Below, piece after piece: positions 35,958 through 48,934 of a DNA stretch of 64,000 nt. Source of the stretch: Notospermus geniculatus (taxonomy: Eukaryota > Nemertea > Pilidiophora > Heteronemertea > Lineidae); assembly GCA_002633025.1 (NCBI GenBank), contig NMRB01000568.1, positions 14,761 to 78,760 of the forward strand, given 5' to 3'. The notes beneath the pieces are model-generated. The model saw nothing but the letters and a program-made list of their open reading frames with translations, searched no databases and was not told the origin of the DNA. Made by a program: the position numbers and the translations under genes. Within the stretch, counting starts at the first letter, position 1, and every line of letters starts with the position of its first letter.

Positions 35958-37352
35958 AAATTTTCTTCGCCTTCGTTTAGAATTTTGTTTTTTTTCTTCA
36001 CCTTTCTCTTTTTTCATCGTGTATTATATGACTGCGTTTATTTGGCATGGGAATGCATGTAGCGCATAGCTGCAATGAGAGTGCAAATAAACGTGTTCAC
36101 AAGGTGTTCGCCATACCGGTTCGTAATGTAGGCCTACTGCAAAACATGTGTCAAGTGTAACCCCAATAATTACCCCCCCCCCCAAAAAACACACTCCTCC
36201 AGACTACCGCCCACGGGTACAATATGCTAGTGTATATAATAAGTACATGTACTGTGTTGGCAGGAATTCGCTTGTGTTCGCCAGTCGCATCACCACTTCG
36301 CTTCGCATGCCTTCTCCAGTTCGCTTGCAGTGTAGAAGTGAATTCTGCCCGGGCCGTCTGTATGCATTCTAAATATTTCACGCACTGATCGCGCAGTGTC
36401 GCTTATGGTTTTCAAACTTCCAAGGCCCAGCGTCTTCTGCTGTGATTTCAAGTCCGGGAATCCGTCTGTCCGGTCTTGTAGTGTTTCCGACAGAACATTC
36501 AGGCAAAACACAACCTTCCAATTTGAATGACGAGCCCTGAAGCCTCGCTGCGCGAGGCATATGAGTGATGCAGTGTAGGCCTGCGGGTATTTGTTTGACC
36601 GTTTTTAATTAGATTCGGTTATTTGTTGACAATAAGAGTGAATGCTGCATAGGCCTATTTGTTGAGGATGCCTGAACGGTCGATTCTTCCCCTTGAGAAT
36701 GCGGTGTAGGGCCCTCAGTTGTCCATATGCAAATAGCTAGCCTACTGGGGATATTCACATAGGCCTGGGCGTACGCGCTGTAGGAAGTGCAGGCCTACGC
36801 CATGCCTAGGCATAGCTGACTATGTAGTTCACATTAAAACCGTTTTTCTTGCATGATCGTTCATAGGCCTATGCTCAGACCGAGTTGAATTTTACTGCTC
36901 AACTGTTCTATTTGGCCATGTTGGCAGGTTGCAGATACAGACCTGCCAAGGCTGTTTTATCAGCTTGCTTGAGGTTTACTAAGATTTTGCTGGAGAATGG
37001 GTCATTTTTGGGATACAATGCTGGAGGTTTAGAATATTTCCGAACACAATTTAAATCTGAAGATTTGGATGGATTTGAATGAAGTTCATATTCGACTTCT
37101 TTGTCATCTGCACAGTAGTCACAATATGGCCGCCCTGTCCCGGATAATCTGGCAGCATTTCATGAAATTCACGTGCGGAGTATACTCTATATCTGTCGAA
37201 GATATTGCTATAAAAAGGGGTAGGCTAAGTAGAAAAACTTCGGAGCTTTATGACACACATCTAGTTTGATCTTCAAAATCTGACATTTCTTGGGAAAATG
37301 CTCCGAGTCGGCCTACCAGTCTTTTGTTTCAGCTATTAGCTAAATAGTACGT

Positions 37353-37646
37353 TCAAAGACGCGTCTCATTCAATTCCTTTTGACTGATAGACCCCACAGG
37401 TGCCTTCATTTTCGTCATATAACTTGTACTTTTATGGTATTTTGACATGTTTTGTTTACAAAGTCTGACAAGACGTTCCAAACATTCACAATGCCAGCTG
37501 GCCCTTAACTCAATTTCAGGGTGGAGTATCATCGCCACCACGAGCTGCGGCAGGTTCATCATCGTCACGACCATCAGAGTAGGAGCTACAGCTTGCTGCC
37601 CGTCAGAGTTTGCCAGTGATTTGATGACTTTGGCGCCAAGCATCAT
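37353..37646 (-). other. Unrecognised minus-strand open frame, copy A (97 codons)
   Basis: The frame contains LVVAMILHPE and ASWHCECLERLVRL. Copy B has the same stretch (50560-50835) with several replacements (I to N, C to F, C to R) and a small indel that adds residues. Mostly amino-acid-changing differences and no clear splice borders argue against a real exon. I do not recognise it. Confidence 0.2.
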
Positions 37647-37850
37647 CGTCTATTCCGCATGATTCAAATAAGGACCGATAGATGCCGGCGTATATTATAG
37701 TCAGTTTTGAACTGCAAAACCGTTGAAGATTTTTTCAAGAAATTACGTTTCGTCTGAATGCGTGAGAAAGCACTGACCTTGCGGGAGTGCGGGAGAAGTG
37801 GGTCCAAATGCGTGAGACTCCCGCGAATCGCGTGAGACTTGGCAGGTCTG

Positions 37851-38281
37851 NNNNNNNNNNNNNNNNNNNNNNNNNNNNNNNNNNNNNNNNNNNNNNNNNN
37901 NNNNNNNNNNNNNNNNNNNNNNNNNNNNNNNNNNNNNNNNNNNNNNNNNNNNNNNNNNNNNNNNNNNNNNNNNNNNNNNNNNNNNNNNNNNNNNNNNNNN
38001 NNNNNNNNNNNNNNNNNNNNNNNNNNNNNNNNNNNNNNNNNNNNNNNNNNNNNNNNNNNNNNNNNNNNNNNNNNNNNNNNNNNNNNNNNNNNNNNNNNNN
38101 NNNNNNNNNNNNNNNNNNNNNNNNNNNNNNNNNNNNNNNNNNNNNNNNNNNNNNNNNNNNNNNNNNNNNNNNNNNNNNNNNNNNNNNNNNNNNNNNNNNN
38201 NNNNNNNNNNNNNNNNNNNNNNNNNNNNNNNNNNNNNNNNNNNNNNNNNNNNNNNNNNNNNNNNNNNNNNNNNNNNNNNNN
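37851..38281. other. Assembly gap, 431 N
   Basis: The same flanks in copy B (51203 and ~52955) are about 1.75 kb apart, so the gap size is an underestimate or the alleles differ in length. Confidence 0.99.
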
Positions 38282-38926
38282 TTTTTGGCTTGACTACCAC
38301 CGGAAGGAGGAAAAAGATGCCGTTGTAAGTGACGCCAGGGCAGCAACACATTCATGGTGAATGGCGAGGTGTAGGCACAAGTGACCGTGACACACGAAAT
38401 GGAGAAACTTATCGAAGTGCCCGGATGTTTTACAATAGTGTGGAAATAACGGTAGCATACCTCCGTGCTGATTGCAGCCCGTTCTACATTGTTGTTCAAA
38501 AACCAGGCCTCATAATCTGTAATGATCACGTGATTAAATGCTCACAAGTATTGGCGAATCAACATGCAATATGCAAATGAGGTTGGTCCCGCATCTTCGC
38601 TGTTCATTCGTTGTAGATAATGTCCCTAATATCAAGGTTGAAAATTATACGCATACATAGTCATCCGGCTGGGATATATTAATTGTTCAAGCATGTTACT
38701 ATTACATTTTTCATAATACACAGTCCACTGCTAGTCCAATATCAGGCGGGTGACACTAAAATGCGACCTGTTTTTCAGGAGGCGAAACGAAAGGGTCCAA
38801 GTCCGTAACTCTACGAATGCAAGATGAATTCCATACATAATCTAACGTGTATGTCCGCGTACATGGTTGGCCCATGGACTTACTATAGCTTAGTGGTGGG
38901 CTCATTGAATTTTAAAAGGCGAGTGT

Positions 38927-40642
38927 CTAAGAGAAGCAAACGGGTCCTATCTCCAGTCCAAAGGCTTGATCTGGTCGGCCGGCGTCTGTCACCGCGATAT
39001 CTTGAATAGGTAGCCTCTGTGGTTTTTTGGTTCTCACCTCGAAGACTGTCTTAGCCCAGTCGCTCTTCTTGTACTGGAAAGAAGAAATCAAATTTCTTAT
39101 AAAGGTGACACAAGGTTGAGGTGCTTGGCTCGGGGTCACGTGTCAAGTCAATGCCCAAAGGTCACATTAGGGAGTTTTCGCAAAGCCCCCGAAACGCCAA
39201 CGCGAACGCCAAACCCACTGTTCGATGCCACGAAGAGAGCACCGAACAAAAGAATAGACGTTCGCGTTGGCGTTTCGGCTTTGCGAAAACTCTATAGTAT
39301 AGCCGGACTTCTCAAATGACGATCTCTCTCCCTGCAGACAAACCTTTAAAGGTGTTGTTCCCACCACAGTAGCAAATGACTGTTGCTGTGGAATGTACGT
39401 TGCCACTGCGTCACGAAGCAGCGCTAATGCCAGTTACCAATCTGAGTGGTACCGTACGCTAGGTCCCTGCCGAACATGCCATTCGAGAAACACCTACCTG
39501 GCACTCGTCCACTAAGACGCTGTATCGGGACTTCAGTGCGCCATCAGCGGTCAGTTCAAGATCATTGTTGCTCTCGAACTTGATGGCATTGTCATAGGTC
39601 TGGCCGGCAGCATCGTAGAAGGCCACTGAGTTGCGGCAGTGGTAGGTGATGTTCTGATGTCCCTCGGAGGACAACAGTTGCAGGAATGTCAGCTGGACGC
39701 GGTCGGTCTTGTAAAGGAACTAAAATAAAAGGAGAACGTATATCAGAGTGGGTGGCATCGCTCACCTTGCCTAGAAAATTCAGTCACTCTCTCTCCACAC
39801 AGCAACTCTCCAAGGTACGGAATATTTCAAAAGGTTGCCCCGTGTGGAGGTTGCTGACGAGTACTCCTCCTTGATGCCAGTTACACTTATGCAGAGACGG
39901 CCACTTCTTTAGAAATGAAATCGAGCTGTAGTACGTTTTATTCCGCCAGGGCGGCGCGACCGAATTCGTCAAAGACTGAACAAACCAATCAATGGCGCCG
40001 CGTCAGGACGTCTTTGACGCGGTGCAACATGGACGAAACATCGAAAAAGGTGCACCCGCTCACAACGCCTCCTAGTGGCGGTAGTCCTGCAGTTTCCTCA
40101 GTCCGGTGACATTTTGTTTCTGCATCTGTGTTATTACCAACCTCGCTGCCATGCTCGGCCTCCTCGCTGAACCAGGAATGTCCGGCAAGAGCCCCATCGA
40201 ACCATCTGGCCTTGTCAACAACGCTAGGCTTGGCAAACACACAGGTCTCGTGTTGTTTGATGTTACAGTAGACCTCAATGGCGTCCTTGGGTGAGCCTTG
40301 GTTGGGATCGATCCAGTAGGTTCCTATAGGGACAAAATAGAAGACATTAAGCTGACATGACTCAGAGGGGGTGGGGTGATGAGGGGGGTGGTCAGCAACT
40401 AAGTATAGCCTATTCTTCGGGCAGGAATAATAGAGTAAATGTATAACATGTATTCACAAATATTCGCAGTACTCACCATCGTCATATTCGGGATGAGCCA
40501 GGGCAAGATCCTTGCAGGTCCTTGCTGGGGCACCCCTGGTGCCCTGAGGGTTCTTCAGCGTCTCAAGAGCAGCCTGGAGTTGTCCGAGGGCCTCAAATGC
40601 ATCCTCCTTGTCACCCTTCTTGTCTGAATAGGCCTGGTCACC
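38927..40642 (-). CDS. Fibrillar collagen C-propeptide (COLFI), copy A
   Basis: Four exons on the minus strand: 40477-40642, 40142-40323, 39498-39719 and 38927-39073 (stop TAG at 38927-38929). They give the fibrillar collagen C-terminal domain with [26 protein letters not shown], the glycosylation site in QNITYHC, LVDEC and the closing IGPVCFS. Exon lengths (166, 182, 222, 147 nt) equal those of copy B and phases agree. No triple-helix exon is attached to this copy: the sequence ends at the 41,065 join. In fibrillar procollagens this domain selects and trimerises chains before it is removed by a BMP1-type protease. The domain has only six cysteines. Confidence 0.9.
39170..39293. mobile_element. 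TA-flanked MITE with GGGAG ends, collagen intron copy A
   Basis: Ends GGGAGTTTTCGCAAAGC and GCTTTGCGAAAACTC between TAs. The interior has GCCAACGCGAACG and its complement. Other copies: 53837-53962, 35126-35247, 50010-50131 and a decayed one at 29636-29765 with an intact CTCCC-TA end. Confidence 0.7.
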
Positions 40643-41065
40643 CTGTATATGATAATGAGACACATGTATGTTGATGACCCACACCGCCTTAGCCAATCAT
40701 TTCACGTGGATAGTACACTAAAGCTGATTGGAGCTGCTCGACCAATAAGGTGAATTTCGGATGTGGATAAGGCTTGACCGACCAATCACGTCACTTCGGC
40801 ATCCATCACAAAACACATCTCGCCAAGACGTACGGCTCGTCAAATCTCCTCCCTGTGACAGCTTTATCGTGCGTGTTGGCCTCAACCACAGAATGGCAGT
40901 TGCTCGAGTCGTTGGCAAGCCACAAGGAAGCCAACAACGGAGAACACTCCACTGCCCACTAGAGAGGTTAAAGCTGAACTGCATGCCAACAAAAAGTCCC
41001 CACGCGACGAGCAAGAGAAATGCTAACGCCCTGCAAACACCTCAAACTAAGGCTCAGAACATGAT

Positions 41066-41133
41066 GCGCCATTACATTTGGCGTCTCGTATTACATGATT
41101 AAAGACTATTTTGGCGGCAAGAAAACAGATTGA
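41066..41133 (+). pseudogene. Truncated duplicate of HIGD1 exon 2b at an assembly join
   Basis: The sequence matches 28175-28246 and its 3' flank, but begins in mid-codon directly after collagen-intron DNA. It has no acceptor or upstream half. It marks the end-to-start join of two copies, so it is probably an assembly product and not a biological pseudogene. Confidence 0.8.
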
Positions 41134-41825
41134 TGTGCGTATTTTAGGGCAACTTTGATTTTAAAAATGTGCATGATCTTGTGAAGTCACCAATAGAATG
41201 TTGTAATTTGAATTAATGAAAAACAAATAATTTGAATAAACTGTCGTTATATTTACCTTTTATGACAAATGGATTGACTCGAATTATCATCATTTCACGT
41301 CTCTGGCGTCACAAAGTGTAAAATTAGGGAATTGTCTGCTTTCATAATCGGTTCACAAAGCGAATCATCCACACGGCCTGCTGTAGAAGAATGCAGTCCA
41401 GTTCCGCGCACGTTGCTCTAGGTATAGGCCTGGCCGACGTGTAGACAGTGTGCAATCGGAGCAGTCAGCCGCGCGTATTGTCATAAGATGGCAGCAAAGT
41501 TCAAGCGGACCAATGCAAAAGAAACTTCAATGGGGACCCTAGCTGACTTTTTCAATAGGTGTCACTGGTTAAAACTCAATGAAATGAAACTGATATCCCG
41601 GTCCTGATCAATTTCCCACACAAAAGGCGTCCGGTGTGCTGCCCTCTATCGAGCTAGAGGATCCCCATTGATTCAATGATTGGGTCTCAATCAAGAATGA
41701 ATGGGTCCACTAATGCATTTGATTGGGCCGTAGTGACACCAGTTGGTCAACTCAGCTCCAATTGATGTCTTAATGACGTCATATTCATAAAGGAATTGTT
41801 AGTTAGTTCACATCACCGACTCATT

Positions 41826-41943
41826 GGGTCATATGAATAAAGACGAGCAAATGCTTTTACTTCAGATTTGTACAGCATTGCCTAATGCATTTGTATTGCA
41901 AAATTCAAGTAAAAGCATTTGCTACTCTTTATTCATATGACCC
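41826..41943. mobile_element. Palindromic MITE with ATT duplication, copy B
   Basis: Same 118-bp element at the allelic position, with both AATAAA signals conserved. Confidence 0.75.
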
Positions 41944-41965
41944 ATTGGAAGGACAGACAAGTTAT

Positions 41966-44900
41966 CTAAAACGACTTGGCTGCTTCCACCATATTCTTTA
42001 GTTTGGTTCTCCTCACTGCCTTGTCCGCCAGAAATGCCAGCCCGCAATCCGGCGCTAGTATCAACCTTTCTTTGGGAATGTATTTCATAATGTCGGAAAC
42101 TCTTTTTCTTATCTCATCAACTGTTTCGATTTGGCTGCTTGCGATTTTTACCACGCCTAGGATGAGTTTTGTCTTCTTGAACTTTGTAAAGAGGTCAAGG
42201 TCGTTGTGGCGGTGAGCGTCCTCTATTGAGACTGAAATAAACAAAATAACGATTTTTTTAAAAATGGGGAGCATGGGGAAGCGTGCGCGTCATCTTCTCT
42301 ACTTACTATCAAACAAGAAGCAAGATTTTCCTGTTGGTGATCGGCGAATAGTGTCGCCATCTCTCAAGTGATCACGGAACTCGCCGCCCTTATGTGGTGC
42401 ACCCGNGATCCGGATTAAAAATTGCCGGACTAATTTAGCCCGCTTTCGCTCGGCGGGTCTGATCCGGATTATACTTTAGCCCGGCAATTTCAAAGGTGTG
42501 GACAGAAAAATGCCGGGCTAAAACGTTTACTGAGCCCACCGACAGGTGTCGGTCTGCTAAAATTGAATGGGTGGTGTGTCTATAAATAGCATGGCCAGCG
42601 TTCAATATCGTAAGACGAATAATAGGTGTGGACAGAAAATTCAATGGATCCGGGTTAAATTCGAACCCGGGTTTGGAAAAATTGCATAGGTGTAAACACG
42701 GCTATAATGGATCCGACGTTTGTATTGGCGTTTCGGGGACTTTGCGGAAACTCCCTAAAGTTATCATACTCACTCTGATCAACGCCAATGGCATCCAGTT
42801 TCTCTGCGATCACGTGATAGACCGAGGGATCAGCTTTTAGGTAATCAGTCTGGTCCTGCAGTGTGAACAATGCCGTAATCGCTAAACATCCAAGATCGGG
42901 AAAATTACATGTAACACTGTCAGCGGTAATTAAGGCTGAACTGCATGAAAAAAAACTGGAAATTCGAGCTTGATTGAAAGCCTGAGATTGAATACAGTGG
43001 CGCCTCCAAACAGCCTGGTGTCTATCATGTTCTGGAGGTACTTCGAAGGGCGTTTGCACTTCTATTACATGTACCACCATACTGCGCCGCTGTGGTGTTT
43101 TTGTTCATGCAGTTCAGCTTTAATGTCTTGAAATTGCTCACAGATATGGCTACTCATTCTCGCACCCAGGGTCCTCACAACCGCTCCCGCTTCTCGCGTT
43201 GGTTCCGAGGGAGAAGTACGACCGTAACTGACCTGAGATTCTCAGGATGCGGCCGCATACTTACCAAAAAACAAGGATAGCCACAGCATAGATGAACGAC
43301 CTTTGTCACCTCCGGGCCAACACCCTAAAAATATAAGGAAGCTATTTATAAGTAGGCCTACCAACAGAAACCATTGCTTAACCCAGCTTGAAACAGGTAC
43401 ACACCTGCCGATAATGCTGCATTACCGACTTAGGTGGCAGCACTGTCCGAAAGATGGAGCGCCATCTGGATTTTATGACGTCACCGTTGGACTCAACCAA
43501 TCATTGCCAACGACGCAAGGTGCAATGAATGTGGAAGGCTGATTCGACTGTACCTCGAAGCACCTCTTTAAGTTATCGATCCCATACTCCATAGCGATTT
43601 CCGGACTGCGCACCAACACTGGTTCGTCCACTTGTATAAATTTGCACCCCTCCTTCGCCAGGGCTCGAACCTCATGGTTTATGATGCGTACCAGATCTTC
43701 ACTTGCCTCTCGCTGGGACTGGTAAACATTTCCTTCGACTTGTTCAGAAGAAAAAAAGAGAAGAAAACGATGTAGACAACATCTGCACAATGTGCATCCT
43801 CTCGAAACAGGGTCATTCAGACGCATCTCCTACGTCGCACCTCTTCTGACCCTGTCATATTCCGTGCCTTTTTGGCGGGGAAACACCGACAGATTTTCTG
43901 TCGTCAAATCGGCCAATCAGAAGCTAGCTTATAGCGAAGTCCTGGCATAAAACCAACCCTGAATACAACTGACCTATGATTTTTAACAGGCCGATGTACC
44001 ACTCTTTCCCATTGGTTGCTATTTCGAGAGACTGGGAGAATTCGCGGAATAAATGGATCTTACTTTAAATCGGAACCTCCCAGCAATGGGATCGAATTGC
44101 CGAATGAAAACATATTAATGTCGCATAATGATCATAAATATGCATGAAATGAATAATATCGAGCAAGACATGGTTAATNCTGGCCATGCTATTTATAGAC
44201 ACACCACCCATTCAATTTTAGCAGACCGACACCTGTCGGTGGGCTCAGTAAACATTTTAGCCCGGCATTTTTCTGTCCACACCTTTGAAATTGCCGGTCT
44301 AAAGTATAATCCGGATCAGACCCGCCGAGCGAAAGCGGGCTAAATTAGTCCGGCAATTTTTAATCCGGATCCGATTTTCATAGGTGTAAACGCAAAAAAG
44401 GCGGGTCAGAGCCGGGTCAGGTCCGGCAATTTCCTCAGGTGTAAACACGGCTAATGGTGTGTTTTTATGCATTTCCGCGCAGTATAACAAGGTATTCGCC
44501 TTTGATACAATACAACAGCAGGAGGTGGGAGGTAACTGGAACAGCCGGCCTCTCCACTCAGAAGCGACCGATTAGCTCAGGGCATAAGGGAGGCGATGGC
44601 CGAGTGAAATGACCTGAGTCTCAGGATGCACAATGTGGGGCAGCCTTGAGATGTCAGGGCCGTAGCCAGGTTTTTTCACTTGCGGTCGGCCCAGATCGCT
44701 TGCGATATCGCCGTCGCCTCGTCTGCTGCGCGCGCTGCCCGATTCATAATAGGCCTAGGAGGTCAAAGTCAAAGCCAGCGTTCTTGTCGAGCACTCACCG
44801 AAGTACAAGGAATTCATAAGTGACATTGGCCCGGGTATTGTAAACTTGACTGGTTTTTTCGACATCGATTGGGCAGAGTTCCACTCCTGGCAACACTGTG

Positions 44901-46698
44901 AGGAACCATCTGCATCAGAGAGTTTCATTTTGCCGGTGATGACTGGGGCTTCAATCACGCATGCGCCATTTCTAATGCTCGTTTTGTGAGGGGAAGAAAA
45001 ATCGATTCCAGTGATCTGACGACTGGAAACAATCATACATTACGGTTGTGTTGAACTCATTTTAACAATGTTCTGAGGCTGATTGGCGTCTTTCTACTTC
45101 ACACCTACTCTCCATTCAACTTTCGAGTGGCGCGAGGTTTATCAACGATAGCTCCGCAACGGCTGGGTCAAATTTGACAAAAATACATCAGTCATCGTAT
45201 CTTTCTTGCCGATATCTTTCTGCTATCTTCATTTTTCGTGCACGTCCGACATAACGGATCCCTTTCTCAAAACCTATTTCATTTGCCGCGATGTTCAGTG
45301 CAGTTTACACGTGCGCGATGCATTGCGTCATTTCAAAATGGCCGCCACATCGGCTGAAAACACGAACTGTGATTGGTGAAAGAACTTTTAGTCAGATTTT
45401 TAGGGAAAATGACAGCGATGATGCCTATAGCGACAAAAAAGACAAATCGATTGATGTATGGTATGTCAATTTTGACCCAGCCGATGCGGAGTCGGCTGAA
45501 AACCTCACGCCAATCGGATGTGGAATGAAGAGTATGATTGTGTGAAAGGAAATCAATGGTAGTCCTCGGTGTGTCAAAGTTGTATATTAGATCAAGGCAT
45601 GTTCTCAATCCGTACCGCGAGATCTCGCGGCAAGCTTGACTTACCAAAAATGCATGAGGTAATTCTCCCGAATGATTTCCCCGTTAGTGATGACGTCAAT
45701 CCCAATAGCTGTCTGTTCGTCGATGACTTCTTTGGTAGCCCTATTTGTCAGGGCTTCAATTTCTGAAAAAAGTTCCCTTTCGGTCCCAAGGCGGTGACAG
45801 ACTGGCGCGTAAAAGCAACGCGTTGGAAAGCGTCCAACCAATCAGGCAGGCGGTAACACGGACCGAAACACCTACCGAAGAATCTGATTGGCGGAACGCC
45901 TGGATGCGTCGCGTACGCGCCAGTCTGTCACCGCCTCCAGGATTCCCTGCCATGCCTGCGCGCAGATGCCACGTGTTCCACGGTGAGTGCACACGTTCAC
46001 TTTTGTAACCACTGGGTGATTTTCTTCACTGATACTGTGTGTTCCGACCTGGCCAACTTAGATGCGACCTGCAGCATAACAACAGATTCGCTCAGCGCTC
46101 ATCTGGCATGTCTGGGTCGCATTTTCTTTAGAGAAGGTGGCTTTGATGAAAAGCTCCATTCGAAATGTTGAATGCTGGTGTTCACCCACACACAGTTCAT
46201 GAAATACGACGTACTAGCAAGAACCCGCGGCAGTCGGCGATTCTGAGTTTGGCCGAGGTTGGAATGCACGGCATGGCTGGAATTGGTACAACACGGTGTA
46301 CGGTAGGGAGAATTTAGAAAGCAATCGAACAACACCATTTAAAAAGTAAAATTGCTACCAGAACAAAGTACTCGTAACAAATTAAACCACCCGTTGCATC
46401 AGGATATGGTATCCTCTATCACCACGCCCAATTTCGAGGCAAAACAAAGCTTCTAAGTGTTTTTTTATTGAGCCGACTTCCAGCATTATTATATAGATTG
46501 GGTCACGGTTTCTAATAGAAACGTATGCCTATCTGTGAATGACCGGCGGATATTCTTACCGTCCTTGTGCTCCACCATAGCCTTGTTGTATTCCGCAAAG
46601 GAGAAATTTTCACTTGTTCCCCGGTTGTACCAGTCCGGGAGAAACCTCAGGTACTCAGGTTTGGGGTAACTCCCAACAACTGTCGTCTGAAGTACCAT
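41966..46698 (-). CDS. metE-like: Cobalamin-independent methionine synthase-like protein, copy B
   Basis: Second copy with the same seven exons: 46560-46698, 45645-45762, 44799-45022, 43554-43738, 43265-43324, 42774-42855 and 41966-42231. Every exon has exactly the same length as in copy A, and all frames are open. Replacements against copy A include E4Q and L34F in exon 1, AD to TA after DEQ in exon 2, N to T and F to S in exon 3, and LC to VR in exon 4. All ligand residues (HLC, IED, PDCG) are intact. Introns differ by large insertions, for example at 42407-42620 and 43.8-44.65 kb. This fits a second allele in a highly polymorphic species; both copies look functional. Confidence 0.86.
42407..42620. 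mobile_element. Arm of an inverted-repeat pair (copy B, metE-like intron)
   Basis: GATCCGGATTAAAAATTGCC, TTTAGCCCGGCAATTTC and CACCGACAGGTGTCGG occur here and in reverse complement at 44180-44372. Both arms abut a single n (42406, 44179). Copy A lacks both. Confidence 0.6.
42931..43123. mobile_element. Fold-back MITE (AAGCTGAACTGCATG family), copy B
   Basis: Allele of 29940-30140 in the same intron; at 43039-43040 it has TA where copy A has TAGGCCTA. Confidence 0.65.
44180..44372. mobile_element. Opposite arm of the 42407-42620 inverted repeat
   Basis: Reverse complement of 42407-42620 with scattered mismatches, followed by GTGTAAACACGGCT-type sequence (44390-44455) that also follows the first arm at ~42,685. 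Confidence 0.6.
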
Positions 46699-48535
46699 TT
46701 TTGGTTAGTGTCGTTGACGGCGCGAGTGGGTCTGAACACCAATTCGCCCGTGGACGTGAAATGCCTGGCGTGAGAAAGGGCGCTTTTTATAAAGTGTGTA
46801 GCCACCATACACATGAAGCTCAATAACTTTCTAAGTAAAAAGTACTGTCCCCCTTGACATTGAAAAAGTCAACGGTTCGAATCCCCAATCATGCACTACC
46901 TAGTCTCGCGTCACCAGCCTCTCTCTCTTAAACCTAGCGTCCACTAGGGCGCGGACAAGACGCCGAATGCAAATTTAGTGAATCCGCATTCATTCGGCAA
47001 CCTCTCCGCATATTCTTGAAAGGTTCCGTTCACTGTCTTTATCATTCCGGAACAGTTCGCGGCATTTCTGCACGTTCGGGAAAGGGTANGTAGCTCACCA
47101 CTGTGGTGATTCGTGCATTGCAAGATGGCCGTGTTTTTATGTCTACTCATCCCGTCCGGCCTGCCACGGCAACATAACTGAGAATTTTATTTTGTCGACG
47201 AAATACTGAATATACGTGTATGCCGTCTATTTCAACAGGTAGTTGGCGTTTGAAGTAAAAGCCTTGGCTATCTTGATCGATTTCAGTATTTTCCTGCTTT
47301 TAAAGCTTTCTCTATGCGGCATGACGTATTGAACTCTCCGTGCTGACCATGCTGACCACTCCAGTTGGAGGATAGTGGACAGAGGACACAGCAATCTCGT
47401 TCCCAGATCTACCTCATCCGAGGATATCTCTGGCAAGGGCTACGACCACACTTGACACTAGATGGCGTTATCTTCTATAACACCACTAGCGCAGGTGCTA
47501 TAGGTTTCCATCTTGAAAGTAGTGCAGATTACTACATTTTGGCAAAGGTTTTTAACCATCGTGAACAGGCCAGCGGCCGTGTCACCGCCGCCAACCCAGT
47601 GGCATCTACGCTAGATGATAGATGATGTTGAAAAGTGGTGCTGTTGGGTTCCAGGCGAATGTTTTCAGACTAAAAGGACTTCGTGTTGATAACAAGTGGT
47701 ATTAGAAATGAACTTAATACTATTTAGAAAGAAGTGTGTGATTAGGCCGACCGAACTATTTCTACATGCGCGCCGGCAAAATCCAAAATGGCGGCATTCC
47801 ACCTACGCTAGTGGTGAAATGAGGCACGATATTTCGCCGCTAGTGTCAAGTGTGGGCTACGACCTGACCAAAATTTCTGGTCAACCGCTGGCAGCGTGCC
47901 AAAATGTTTGTTTCACACAATATTTCGTTCTTCGATGACTGAAAAACATTATATATGCCTAAAAGGCCATTTAATACTCCCAAAACACGAAGTTGTTTGA
48001 GTATTAGAGCAATTTCAAACGAATAGTTAGCATGGTTTGTTGCGAACATCATCGCGGCCTCGGCGTGATTCGCCTCAAAATTAGTAGATTGCAGTATTCC
48101 TGAAGTCGTCAGCCCTTTCCAGTGGTGTTGTAGGAACGTAAACCCACTAGGGACGAGTTTGAGGACACAGGGACAGTGTCCCTATCCCTTCAGGCCATTG
48201 CCGTTACCGCGGTACTCCGGTACTGTTCGGTGTGTCCACTGGGATGATACTGATGACATTTTATAGGTAAATCCTTCTAGAATACGCCACAGGTCATAAT
48301 AGGGTGCCACACATTCATTTTCTGTCGGCAAAAACTGTCAAAGTCCGTCACACCGGCGTTGGAGCAAGGACACCAGGAGACCCACCAATTGTCGTCACCA
48401 TTGAGGCATCTTGACATATCAAGGCCTACGGTCACTTGGCCCTTCGAACTACGCTCTCAGGGTACGAGTGATAGGAACACTTGTCAGGGCAAGATGCATT
48501 GAGGCGATCACAGCTGCATGATGTACCTCGTGTAA

Positions 48536-48607
48536 TCCTCGGTAGTATAGTGGTGAGTATCCCCGCCTGTCACGCGGGAGACCCGGGTTCGATTCCCGGC
48601 CGGGGAG
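48536..48607 (+). tRNA. tRNA-Asp (GTC)
   Basis: 72-nt cloverleaf without intron. Acceptor TCCTCGG pairs with CCGGGGA (one G-T pair), discriminator G. The D arm contains TAGTATAGTGG, the anticodon loop reads CTGTCAC with anticodon GTC, and the T arm has GGTTCGATTCC. A TTTT at 48614-48617 can end Pol III transcription. It lies in a ~1.7-kb segment that copy A lacks. Confidence 0.95.
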
Positions 48608-48613
48608 TTGCTC

Positions 48614-48617
48614 TTTT
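48614..48617 (+). terminator. Pol III T-run after tRNA-Asp
   Basis: A TTTT run seven bases after the tRNA 3' end, followed by a longer T8 tract near 48622. Confidence 0.6.
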
Positions 48618-48934
48618 GGAGTTTTTTTTCTCCGACTGCTCTTGGAAGATGCGTTCCCTCATCACCTGTTTAGAATGTTTGGGATCATTTTTTAAATTAA
48701 ATCAAATTTTCAGTTCCCTGACTATTGACAGCAGCTCGAACGCATTAGTCATCGCCACTATCTGTCAATCTCTACCAATATCAATCAATTGGCAATCACC
48801 GTCATCGATGAAGGGCGCAGTAAGATGTTTATGATGGGAGCACGATTCATACCACAGCACAGGAGCGAGGACGTTACCCAACATAAAGCACAAAGAACGA
48901 CACACAAAATGATAAGGAAACGTCGTCTCCAAAA

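Larger units (their letters stand above)
33728..37850. other. Spacer between metE-like gene and collagen 3' end, copy A
   Basis: Holds a truncated fold-back element (34130-34260), an A/T hairpin (34955-35003), a GGGAG MITE, a tRNA relic and low-complexity DNA. I recognise no gene. The minus frames at 36290-36511 and 37353-37646 are discussed separately. Confidence 0.5.

Noticed and set aside
36290-36511. Minus-strand frame with SLKTISDTARSVREIF as a possible unknown exon
   Set aside because: No splice partner, no recognised family, and only a fragment is matched in copy B before a deletion.
40000-41060. CRISPR array, operon or bacterial defence system
   Set aside because: Split genes, collagen and eukaryotic repeats show nuclear animal DNA; no regularly spaced direct repeats of CRISPR type were seen.
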